From positions 36,363,803 through 36,427,802 of the forward strand of contig CM048591.1 of the NCBI GenBank assembly GCA_026413225.1: a DNA stretch of 64,000 nucleotides, given 5' to 3'. This DNA is from Otis tarda (taxonomy: Eukaryota; Chordata; Aves; Otidiformes; Otididae). The notes under the pieces were generated by a model. The model searched no databases. It was not told where the DNA came from and was given only the letters and a program-made list of their open reading frames with translations. The position numbers and the translations under genes are program-made. Of the stretch, positions 27,001 to 39,000 are shown piece by piece. How positions within the stretch are numbered: position 1 is the first letter of the stretch; each line of letters begins with the position of its first letter.

Positions 27001-30000
27001 AGTTTGCAATTGAGAGAGTGATGCACTCTTCATATTTTTTTCTCCTAGCTTTAGCACAGTAGCCCAGAGTCTTTCTGCAGCAACAGTCACATAGAAAGTG
27101 TTGCAGAGGTACAATGGGGAGCTGAATTTGGCCTGCACTGTGCATTTATTCTTTCCTTCAATAAATTATTACCATTATTGTGAAATGTTGATCTTCCCTT
27201 TCCAAATACCCCTTGTTATTCTTGAAATATTACCGTCTTACCTACTAAAAGATGTGATTTGTGTTAGATTTTTGTTTGTATCTCCAGCTGTTGCACACCT
27301 GTGACTCGTCCTAGCTTTGACTGAATTCAGAGTTACAGCAGACTTTGGAAGGGAGGCTGAAGGCAGTATTTTCTTCCTCTACTTAAGAAGGACTGAAGGA
27401 GGAGGGTACTCTCATGCCAGCGTTTTCACTGCTCAGAAATAGTGCCAAAAAAAATGTTCCCTTGTCACCCTCCAAAGGGTTCTCATGCACTAAAGCTCTG
27501 CAATAGCTCTGCTGTCTGGAAACAAAACCAGGTTTTCCTTCTCAGGAATTATAGAGACAGGTGTTGAGCTTTGGAAGGATAAAGCAGTCAATGTCCACAG
27601 GGATGGGAGGAAATAAAGAATAGGTGTTGGTAATCTGCATTAAATTGTATTAAAATTATTCCTGGGAGATAAGAAGGGACTATGAATGGAATATGGCTTT
27701 TTATTGTACTCTGGTTTGCACTTAATATACATAAAACATTATCCCACAGCTTATACATCCATACACGTGGGAAACATGTCAGAAATGTCACTTGTGAAAT
27801 GTGATTGATGCTTGTTCTGTATACACAAATGAGAAGTATCCATTACATATAAGTCTCATAGGTGTTAGTAAAATTTCATGGTTAAATGTTAAAAAACATA
27901 ATAATTGCTCACTGGTAGAACGTATCTAGGGAATAGCATTTGGGTTTTTTCCCCTATATTATCAATTACTGTCTGTTCCTTTAATTAATATTTTGTATAT
28001 ACATTTGGAAGAAGAAATAATATATAAGGCAAATAAAATAGTACTAGGAAGACTATACTGTTTTGCATTACAATAAAATTTTAAAATAAAAACCGGCATG
28101 AACTAGTACCATTTGCACACTGAAGGCAGTTTCAGATCCTCTGTGTTTAACATCAAACTGACCTTTCTGCTTTCTTCATTTATCCTGTGCAGACTGTTTG
28201 CAAATGCAAACAGTAAAACCGAGCTGACAGCACGTCTTTGTCAGCTGTCATGGCTACATGCTGACCTGTGGAAATCCCTGCAATTATCTTAAAAGACAAG
28301 CAAACTGTAAAAAAATGGGATACTGTAAGGCAAGAGACATACAGTCACTTATTGTTAGGTTTGTCCATTTCCTTTATATTGCTTTGTTTTCTGTTGATTT
28401 TAAGTGAGGCAGCCTTAAACCCGTGAAGCTGAAATCTTTCATTTCACTCATTTACTTGAGAATGAGTATCTTGGAAATTGGATGAGTTGTTTTTCACCAC
28501 AAAAGTAGGAAAAAACATGTCAATACTCAGGACAAAAGAAATAATGTAAAATGAGGCATAGCAGGAATAAATGGAGAGCTTAGAGAAATAAGAAAAAGGA
28601 CTGAGCAGCAAAGCAAGCTGTGTCTTTGTGGTCAGGAAGTGAGCGCTGAGCTGCCAACAGTAAAACTGCATTAGACCTTGCCAAGGCAATTAAAACAAAT
28701 AGCAAAGGCTCTTTTCCCTTATAAATAAAAGTGGAAAAAGGAAAGAGAGGAGACCACTGTGAGCAGTGTGCACTCTCTCATTCTGCCTTTTTCTTCCCTT
28801 TTTTCCTTCTTTTTTAATATTTAGCTGCATTAACTAGTTATTTGCCAGTGAAACACTGTCATTGCAATCGCAGAGCCTGTTGTGTGTACCACCCACCTTC
28901 TGCCAGGAATTGGCTGGATGGCCGCACTCAGAAAGTGATGGTCAACGTGGACCACCACCAACACTCAATGTCCAAGTGGACACCGGTGACGAGTGGCATT
29001 CCTCAGGGGTCTGCATTGGGCCCAGCCCTGTTCAACATCTTTGTCAGCGACATGTACAATGGGATAGAGTGCACCCTCAGCAAGTTCGCCAACAACACCA
29101 AGCTGTGTGGTGCCGTCGACACGCTGGAGGGGAGGGATGCCATCCAGAGGGACCTTGACAGGCTGGAGAGGTGGGCCTGTACAAACCTCATGAAGTTCAA
29201 CCAGGCCAAGTGCAAGGTCCTGCACCTGGGTCATGGCAATCCCAGGCACAAATACAGGCTGAGTGGGGAATGGATTGAGAGCAGCCCTGAGGAGAAAGAC
29301 TTGGGAGTGATGGTGGATGAGAAGCTCAACATGAGCCGGCAATGTGCCCTTGTGGCCCAGAAGTCCAACCGCATCCTAGGCTGCATCAAGAGCAGCATGG
29401 CCAGCAGGTCAAGGGAGGTGATTCTGTCCCTCTACTCTGCTCTGGTAAGACCCCACCTGGAGTACTGTGTCCAGTTCTGGAGCCCCCAACATAAGAAGGA
29501 GCTGGAAATGGACCAGTTGGAGAGGGTCCAGAGCAGGGCCACGAAGATGGTCAGAGGGCTGGAGCACCTCTCCTGCAAGGACAGGCTGAGAGAGTTGGGG
29601 CTGTTCAGCCTGGAGAAGAGGAGGCTCCGGGGAGACCTTATAGCGGTCTTCCAGTACCTGAAGGGGGCCTAAAAGAAAAATGGGGAGAAACTCTTCAGTA
29701 GGTCCTGTTGTGACAGGACTAGGGGTAATGGTCTCAAAATAGAGGGAGGAAGATTTAGATTAGGTATTAGGAAAAAATTTTTTACAATAAGGATGGTGAA
29801 ACACTGGAACAGGTTGCCTAGAGAGGTGGTGGATGCCCCATCCCTGGAAATATTCAAGGCCAGGTTGGATGGGGCTCTGAGCAACCTGATCTGGTTGGAG
29901 ATGTCCCTGCTCCTTGCAGGGGGGTTGGGCTAGATGACCTTTGAAGGTCCCTTCCAGCCCTAACCATTCTATAATTCTATGATTCTGTGAGATGCATCGA

Positions 30001-33000
30001 AGTCCAAGCAATATGTGCCATCCCTTGTGCATGGTTTTTCTGGCACCCAACCCCTGCAATTGGTGTGGATGGGTTGCACCTCAGGAAATAAGTAAGGCAA
30101 TGTAGCTCTCTTTCCCAGGATATGCAAGTCTCACAAACCCTCTGCAATTCATCATGAAACTGGCAAAGTGTGCAGCTGGTATGAGGATCACAGGAAATAG
30201 TATCTTACAGATACTCTGCCTCAGCTCATCAGGCAAAGAACTTGCTGTGTACCTAAACCTCATCAATTATGCTGATGACTCGTAGGTATACTCATACAAT
30301 GTCTCAGAACAGCAAGTTTTTTTCAGTTGGTGGTTTTGGTTGGTTATTGCTTGGAGAATTGCCCAATGCTGTGACAAAAAAAAAAAACACAAACAAAAAC
30401 AAACACAAAAAAAACCCAAAACAAACAAAAAAAAAACCCTCTAAAGGCTCAATTTTATCTATTTGTTTTTTTCCACAGTTTTTTCTGTAACAAAAATTTT
30501 GTGTAAACTTCTGTGTAACAAAAACTTCTGATTTTTAATACAAAAAAAACCAAGAGAGGAACATGACCCTGTGGTTTAAATAAGACGTTAGGAGACTAAG
30601 TTCTGGAGCTCAGGCTAGGTGTGTAAACTCCCTATCCCACTTTCCTCTGTACTAAAATGAGGATGACCTAAACCAATGGGAACCTTAGGACACTTAATAT
30701 AAACATTTCCAAACTGATCTGAGATTTTCATATCTGATGATTAACTGGCTGATGAGAAGGTATTCTTTACCACAGTGCTCCTGTTTTTCATTGTGAGAAA
30801 CTGAGGAGAAAATGAGGTAGAATTCGTTTTTTCCCCATATTTTGACCCCTACAAAGCACATAACTTTGCAGCAAGTTCAGTACTCAGCAGGTTTCTTTCA
30901 TGTCCTGGTTTTTTAGGTTGCGCTGTGGATGGTCATCCAACTCCAAACATCACCTGGTTTTACTCTGGTGAGCCTGTCAATCTGCAGCATCGCCTCCTGG
31001 CAGCGGGCCGGATTCTTCAGATACTCAACGTCAGCGATGCTCCTGATGGTGAATTCAGCTGCCTTGCTCAGAATGAGGCTGGCTCGCTCACACAGAAGTC
31101 ATCTCTGGCAATACAAGGTAACTTTCCAGTTTCATCCCTGCTGCCCTGTGAAGCTCTTGACATGAACTTCCCTGCGCTGCCTTTTTCATCCTGGATTTCT
31201 GCTCTCTGAAGCCAGGACTGTCACCCGCAGCAGGAAATAGGTGTTTTGGTGTTTCACTGCTGTGGATATAGATTTGCAGGACTATCAGGTACCTTACAGT
31301 GTCTTAGGTTTTACTTTACCAAAATGACACCTAGTATTTCTGGCCTGCTGAGCATAAAATACACCTTACTGATTCAAACTATATTTATGTTTGTTGAGAC
31401 TGGACAACATTCTTATCCAGAGGCTCAAGACAGAGGTGTCACAGTTTGAACTCCTAAAATTAGAAACCTCTCTGTTAATCTACTAAAGTCAGTGTTTTAC
31501 AGTCTCTTCTTGTTTGAAAACTCTTCACTTGTAAAAATGCTGCAACTGTTACATTTACCCTAGAAATAAGCTGAAGGTGACAAAGAAACAGAACAGAACA
31601 ATGCGGATGGATTGGAACAGAATATGCAGCTGGTTTTGCTCTAATTGTCAGGGATGGAGTGGAGCAGAATTGAACTTTTCCTTAAATTTTGCCACAAAAT
31701 CTTAACTGTGTGGCAGCTCCCCATTCATCTTCAGGATGGATGATCTGTATGATCTACCTGGTGAGAAACCCACTGTTGTGCAATCAGGGAATCATAGATA
31801 CTGCTGGTAACTGCAGTCAACCACATCTTCAAAAATTCATACACCTTTAAAAATAAACATGGAATGTCCTGCGTCACTGGCATCTGGCTATGCTTAACTA
31901 TTCTACCATATCATTTCACTTTCAAAGAATCATAGAATAATAGAAAGGTTTGGGTTGGAAGGGACCTGTAAAGGCCATCTAGTCCAATCCCCCTGCAAGG
32001 AGCAGGGGCATCTCCAACTACATGAGGTTGCTCAGAGGCCCCATCCAACCTGGCCTTGGATGTTTCCAGGGATGGAGCATCTACCACCTCTCTGGGCAAC
32101 CTATGCCAGTGTTCCATCACCCTCAGTATAAAAAAATTTTTTTGTTCCATCAAGTCTGAATCTGCCTCCCTCTATTTTAAAATCATTACCCCTCGTCCTA
32201 TCACAACAGGCCTTGCTAAAGAGTTTCTCCTCATCTTTCTTTTAGGCCTCCTTTAGGGACTGTAAGGCAGCTATAAGGTCTCCCCAGAGCCTCCTCTTCT
32301 CCAGGCTGAACAGCCCTAACTCTCTCAGCCTGTCCTCATAGGAGAGGTGCTCCAGCCCTCTTATCATCTTTGTGGCCCTCCTCTGGACTCTCTCCAACAG
32401 GTCCACATCCTTCTTGTGTTGGGGGATCCACAGCTGGATGCAGTACTTTCCATGGCTGATGCTTCTAAGCACCAAAAAATTGAGTTTGTTACACCAAAGA
32501 CATTCAGTGGCTTACATGAGCTGGAATCCTGTTCCTTCTTTGGTGCCTTGTAGGCAAGGCTAGCTCCCCTTCACATGAGACACTGAGTTCAAATATTTAA
32601 TCCTGGAAACATCTCTGACTCTTTCTTTTCTATGGGTCTCCTGCTGGCAGTTTTTTAGTGTTAATTTGTCTCTCCCACACTCTTTGGCAGAATACCGGTG
32701 GTCAGTGGACAAGCTGATGGCTTGTTCAGCTTCCTGCGGCCACAAAGGGGTACAGCTACCCCAGCTGAGGTGCTTACTGGATGGAGCTGAAGTCAACATA
32801 TCCCACTGCAAAGAGAAGCCAAAGCCAGCACTGCAGCCCATCGCATGCAACAGGAGAGACTGCCCTTCACGGTTTGTCTGCCTCATGTTAAGATGTCATA
32901 TGTGCTTTTAAGATGTACTTGAAGAGTTCTTTGCACTAGATATCATGCCATTGCAGCCCCTCTGGTGCCTGTCTGGAGAAAAGTCATGGCTAAAAGAGAG

Positions 33001-36000
33001 TTTATGAGTGCTTAACATAGACGGTTGGGAATTGGTAGCAAGATTTGTGGAAAATGTTGGCAGTACATGGTTTCTACCATGTACTCTACCACTCTCTTTC
33101 TAGAGAGTTTAGTCCTTCAGTAATTAAGTTAGAAAATAAGAGGGAGGCTATTGCCTCTTTACTAGCAAAGTTCACAACTTGATTTGCCTTGGGTAATTCC
33201 CACCCTATGTTGGACGTAAATATCATGCCTGTTCCTGAGCTCTGTACATACGGGAGTTTCATCACCCAAGAACTTTAGGGCCTTATCTATTTTGTGTTCC
33301 ATACAGCTTCATACCAGTTTATCCAAATGATATAACAGACAAGAAGCTAGGTTAGTGTTCTGGTTTTATTTAGTGAGCTAATGTATTTATGCGGCTGTTT
33401 GGGGTTTTATTCTGATTTCTTGTGTTGCCTGAACATTAAGGGCAGACCTGTAGCTGTGGCTCAAAAAATTCCCTGAGCAGAGTGGAAATGTCTTTTGTAA
33501 AATGGGCACATCATATCAGATCTAGTGAGCATGAGGGAGGATCAGACTGAGTTCTGTGTCCTTTTGGAGATTGCTAGCTTGTGGTTTCCTTGGGACGAAC
33601 TCTCTGCCCCCATAATCCCCTGTTTTTCGGTTACTGTTAAACACAATGGAGCCAGGACAGCTTGAAAGATTTATGACTACACTTAGGTCTAACTCTGCTG
33701 CTTCCTCCCCACACAGAACACTTTCCTTCTTTGGCACCCTTTGATGCAAAGAAGAGTACATCCTGAGTGCCTATCTATAGGGTCAGTGTAGTGTTAGACT
33801 CCCTCCATGTTAAAAATGTCCTGCTTCTGGAATTAGGTGGCTCCTTAGCTGGGATGTGTAAACATGCTTTTCCGTGTTTTTCTGGGTTTTTACTCCCTCG
33901 TCTCCCTTATTTCCACTGTGGACATGGTGTGTTTCAGTATACAAGCACTTTAAAGTAGTCCAGATCTCAAGAGAAATTTAGTACAACTTCTCTTATTCAA
34001 CAGTGATTTGGGACTTGTATTAAGTAAGAGTCTTAGCTGAGGCAAGGAGAGGTGCTAAGCAACCTGGTGAGAAGTAAGTAGCCAGATTTACCACTCTCGC
34101 TGTGTCTTGGGTATGTGGCAAGTTTCTGTTTAATTACCTTTGAAAATATATTCCTACCCCTCTTTGCAGGAAAATGTTTTCTGAATTGCCAGCTGAGTAA
34201 TAAGAAGGAAACTGAAAGAGATTTTTATGAAATACGAAACACACTCATTAGCAGCAGTTTTCCTTGGTGATAGCAGTAAATTCCGCAGGAATGGTTTATG
34301 TCTTTTTCTTCCCTGAGCTGTAATGCAACCCACAATTCTCCCTCAGCTGCTGAGAAACTGCTGAGATGTAAGCTTCAAAATAAACGTTGATTGAAATGCA
34401 GAGCAGAGCTTTATGAGGGATGCAGAAACTTCAGATTCAACCTCACCAAACTGCACGAAAAGAAAAGTAGCAGTGGTTTTGTTTTCCATGTTGGGAGTGT
34501 GTTTGTTTATATACCTGTTTCTGTGACCACGAGAGTTAATCACCCACAGAAGACTGAGGAATAGCAATGGGTGGCTCTCTATGAGACTGGAGAACGCCTA
34601 TTGCCTATTTTGAAAAGTAATCATAAACTCTGCTGATGAGGGACGTGATAGGCACCATTTTCCTCCCAATAACACACAAATCCTGCCAAGTATCCTGAAA
34701 CTTATTGAAGCAAACTGCTGACTTGGCCATAAAATTCTTCAGGAAACTAGTACTCAGTCGCATCCTTCATGTTCCTACCTACCTCCTTCCCACTGCACAA
34801 GTGTTTCTCTTAATGATCCTTAAAGAAACAAAATGTGTCCTCCATCTTGGTAACAGTTTGGACCTGGACTACTATTTTCTGTTGTTACAGGCTTTTTAGT
34901 AGTTAGACTGGATTTTTTAAACCCCAGCACACAGGGATTCAGAGCCTCAGCCTCAGCTGACAAATGCATGATCTGAGCTCGAGAGGAAAGAACAAAGGTG
35001 TCCTCTGACCCTGGGCTGACTATGCACCAGCCCCATCCCTGAACAACCTTCAGGCTTTTCTGGATTATCCCAGCTGTCAGGGGCATAACAGAGCAGGCAG
35101 ACACCAGCAGGACCCAGCAGGCTTTAAGCTATTCTGTCAGCAGCGAGGTCAGAGTGGCCTGTGAGCTACTCCAGCAGCTTTACAGAGATAGTTTTCCCTA
35201 CTAAGGAGTGTAAATGCGCTAGCCATTGCTGGCGTTGTGACTGTTGCCTGTGACTGAGGCCTCTGTGGCACACTGGTATAAAACTAGCCATGCCCAACCC
35301 CTGTGCCCGGGCTAAAAATATTTACTGAGCCTTTTAAAATAGCTTTAAGGGCTAGAAAATGAATTCTGAACCCAAAGAGCCTTGAGAAAGACAATTTCAT
35401 GAAAAATGTTCTCTTTTCTCAACTCTCATCCTCTGAGCAGTTTTCAATGACTACTGTGGGAGGATGAGGCCCTCAGCACCTTCCAGGATCACACCCTAAA
35501 TGAACAAAGCCATTGTTGCCTTTCTTAGGTCCAACATACAAAGACCTGTTTGACAGCAGTGGTCCTGCAGATAGTGGCACGTATCTGCTCCCTGACCTGT
35601 TCGCCTTTCTCCCACAGATGGATGGTAACGTCATGGTCTCCTTGTACACGGAGCTGTGGTGGGGGCATCCAGATGCGGCGAGTGACATGTCAGCGCCTGA
35701 CAGCAAAAGGCAGCTCTGTCCCAATGTCGAATGACGCTTGTGCCCAGGTGTCCAAGCGCCCCATGGACACACAGAACTGTAACAGGCAGCCCTGTGTTGA
35801 GTGGGTGGCCTCCTCCTGGGCCCAGGTAAGGAACAAGCCAGCAGTCCAAGGACAGCCTTATAGTGTGGGCTAGGAAAAAGTTACAGAAAATGAGAGGAGT
35901 GATTTTGCACCCTCGTACCTTTACATTATGGTCTGTAGGCTTTTGAGTTTGTTCATCTCTTTCAACTCCATATTTGATGCACTGCATGCTTGGTTTTTCT

Positions 36001-39000
36001 GTAGCTTTCCACGATCCCTAGAAATGTGGCTTGTGAACAGGACTTCTACTGCAGACCCCTGTATTGTCCCTCGTGGAAAGATCTGCAGCTCCTCTTTATA
36101 GTGACAGGTGACACATCTGGGAAATAGCCTTCTCCAAGTCTTCATTTCTCTTAGCACCCAGTAATTGTGTTTCAGTTTTGGTTGGCAGGAGTTAGGACTG
36201 ATGACTGGGACACAGAGGCTGTGTAATAACCTGGTTTTACAAAGGTGCTGATGTTGCCTGAGCATGGCAAGATGTGGGAGATTTCCTTATTTGCTTCATG
36301 CCGAAAAGCAGAATGGAGAGCTAAAAGCATTTGCAGGCTACTTCATGCTGTTTTGCAGATCTTCAAATTCACGGTCTGTCCTTGAATATAATTTGCAGAT
36401 ACTTAGAAAAACAAACTGTTTCCTGACAGTTGATATAATTTTAAAAGAACACAGACACATGCTTCATACCTATAGCTAATTACAGTTTCATTGAAGGAGA
36501 GGATTAGAAGAGTTAAACAGTAAGGTAGTGATTGATAAGCTTGAGCAGGTTACGATAAGCTCAGTACTGGAGCAAGCTTGCAGATCAACTGTGTGCATCA
36601 TGCTTCCTACTTCTTTTCATTGTCCTACAATGCTTTAAAATTATTAAATAGAGCAACTATGTTCTTGGTTCAATGTGTTCTTGGTTATTAACTGTTTGCC
36701 CATAAATTGTGGTAGTACAAGCTGCAAAATGCACAGAATATATTGAGATTTCCTGTATGGATCACAGGCTCTTGGCTAATGACATGAGAGCATTTTATTT
36801 GCCCTAACAGATGTGTTTAAGATTGAACTGTTGAAGAGGTTATGAATCTACAAAGCAGATACAGAAATGCAGTTTTAATGCTGCTGGAGCAGAGTGAGGT
36901 AGGGCAGAAGATGACTGTGCACGCAGCCTTCAAAGCCCGCAGAGCTGCAGGAAGTGCTTGAAAGCTCAACACTGGCTGCACAGCAGTATGAACTTTATTT
37001 CACCAGCAGTCGTATAAAAAGGGAACATGTCCTGCCTTATAGCTCCATTAAGTGATTTTTCTGTGTTCACAGTGTAATGGGCCTTGTATTGGCCCACGGC
37101 TGGCTGTACAGCACAGACAGATATTTTGCCAGACTAAAGATGGGACTTCTGTGTCATCTGATCAATGCAGTGCCTTGCCAAGGTAGGACAGAAATCCCTT
37201 ATGTTTGAAACCACTACCCTTTGCAGAGATGTTGAATGGACTAGTGACTTAACTGACAATTTATAGGCTTCCTCTATGTTACAAAGAGTTCATGCTGCAA
37301 GCCATACTGTTAGGTGGTACAAATCTCACCAGGCTTAAGCCCAGGCTTCACTATTTGTTCCTATGAGCCCCAGAAAAAAAACACTAGTTGTCCAACAACT
37401 GGGAAGTCTTCTAGGCATCCAAATCCTGACTGAAAGGCTGTACTATCTCTTCTTAAGCTGCCAATCTCCTTCCTTCTTATTTAAACACAATCTGGGGGAA
37501 AAAGGGGACTCCACAGTTTTTGTTTCCCTGCAGATAAACTCCACTGTCAATATTATAAAGATATATTTAGTTTACGTGAGACTGCCTGATCATGCCTGAT
37601 CGTGACTGAAAATTAATATAATTGGCTCTTTGGCTCCCATTCATCTATTTTCACCATCTGTGTGATAAATAGGTGGGAAAAAGAAGTGTGCCTATGCATC
37701 TTCTGTGAGACTGTGCTGAAGGGAAAAGGAGGGTTTCAGAGAATTGGTTTTGTTCCCACCAGCTGTAAAGCCATAAAAAAGTTACAGAGCCCTACTGGGT
37801 TTTGCTGGTCACCACTTCTCTCATTGCATTTTTTCAGTAGACCTTTGGTTTGGCATTTGGTGGAAAGGACGTTTCAGCCAAATCCTTAAATAGTTCAAAT
37901 GGTCATTTAGCTCCAGTATTGCTACACCAGTGTGCGCTCACTGAGGGTCTGGTCCTTCAGTGAAGTTACAAACTGCCTTTCAGTGCACTGGAGTTACCCC
38001 CACTTGCACTTCTTGAAGACCTAACCCACACGGTGCTCTGAGTGAATTACATTTGGGATATGCAAGGCTTGTTGTCCCCAGAACTTGCATGACACTGGAG
38101 TGGTGTGCGGTTGCTCCCTGGGCAGCATGGTGACGGGTCACCCCTCCCTCCCTCTTGCCTGCAGGCCCTTGAGCACCCAGAACTGCTGGACTGATGTCTG
38201 CGGCGTGCACTGGAGGGTCAGCCTGTGGACTGTCTGCACGGCTACATGTGGAAACTACGGCTTCCAGTCCCGACGTGTGGACTGCGTGCATGTCCGCACC
38301 AACAAGCCCGTGCTGGAGCATCACTGCTCCTGGAGGCCGCGGCCAGCGAACTGGCAACGGTGCAACATCACACCCTGTGAAAACGGTACTTTGCTGAGAG
38401 GAAGGGAGGTGGTGTGGCACAAAGGGAGGAAAGAGCTGTCTCTCAGAAATGTACCACATGACCTTGCAGCTGGGCATCCTGGGGAACCTCCAGCCCGAAT
38501 ATGTGCAAAATGCCATGTCCAAAATTTAGCATCCAGTGGGGAATGATGCCCATTGTGGTTTGTTGGCAATGGTGTTATTGCTGTGATTGCATCCCCTGGC
38601 TAATAGTGTGAAATAGCTGATGCAGTTGTAACTTAATGGTACAGACAGAAAGAAAAACACGAGTCAGAAGCAGACTGCTGGCTGTAGTTAAAATACTGTA
38701 AGTCTAAATCCAGTGGGTAGGTTGATGATGGAAATTCCTGACATGGAAGCTGCTTGCTTTCAGGTGATAAGCAACTAATTGGGCCTGCAAAAGGACTAGA
38801 AAAGTTACAAGTATTTAAAGACCAAAAAAGAACAGATGGTGTGCCTTTTTGGAAACAATGCCCCACTGTGGCAACGTCTGCTTCGGAAACGCCAGGCAGC
38901 ACAAATTTAAATCACTGTCTTTTCATTTGCCCCAGCTCCCACTTCACGTGCTGATTTTGATGGGCAGACCCATCCTCTAGCATGCAAGCCAGTTGCTGTG

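Larger units (their letters stand above)
18596..30916 (+). other. ADAMTSL1 12.3-kb intron
   Basis: The largest intron in the window, GTAAGT to TGGTTTTTTAG. It holds a CR1 at 28905-29990, MIR-like remnants near 26.45 and 30.6 kb, a C-rich tract at 22227-22247, a T19-class run near 23559-23577, a 15-bp tandem repeat at 24125-24154, an A-rich stretch at 30370-30440 and a perfect 10-bp-arm palindrome at 28193-28214. The stretch 18.6-22.2 kb holds nothing recognisable except a short telomere-like motif at 19731-19745. Confidence 0.85.

Noticed and set aside
28842-29672. A 276-codon frame that looks like a host protein-coding gene
   Set aside because: From codon 23 onward it is CR1 reverse transcriptase, truncated at the 5' end and followed by the CR1 3'UTR and tail.
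37980-38522. A 180-codon minus-strand frame over an ADAMTSL1 exon
   Set aside because: It is the shadow of the GC-rich TSP1 exon on the other strand and has no family signature.
38085-38546. A 153-codon + strand frame taken as one exon
   Set aside because: Only 38165-38385 is exon. The rest is intron sequence on both sides of clear splice sites.
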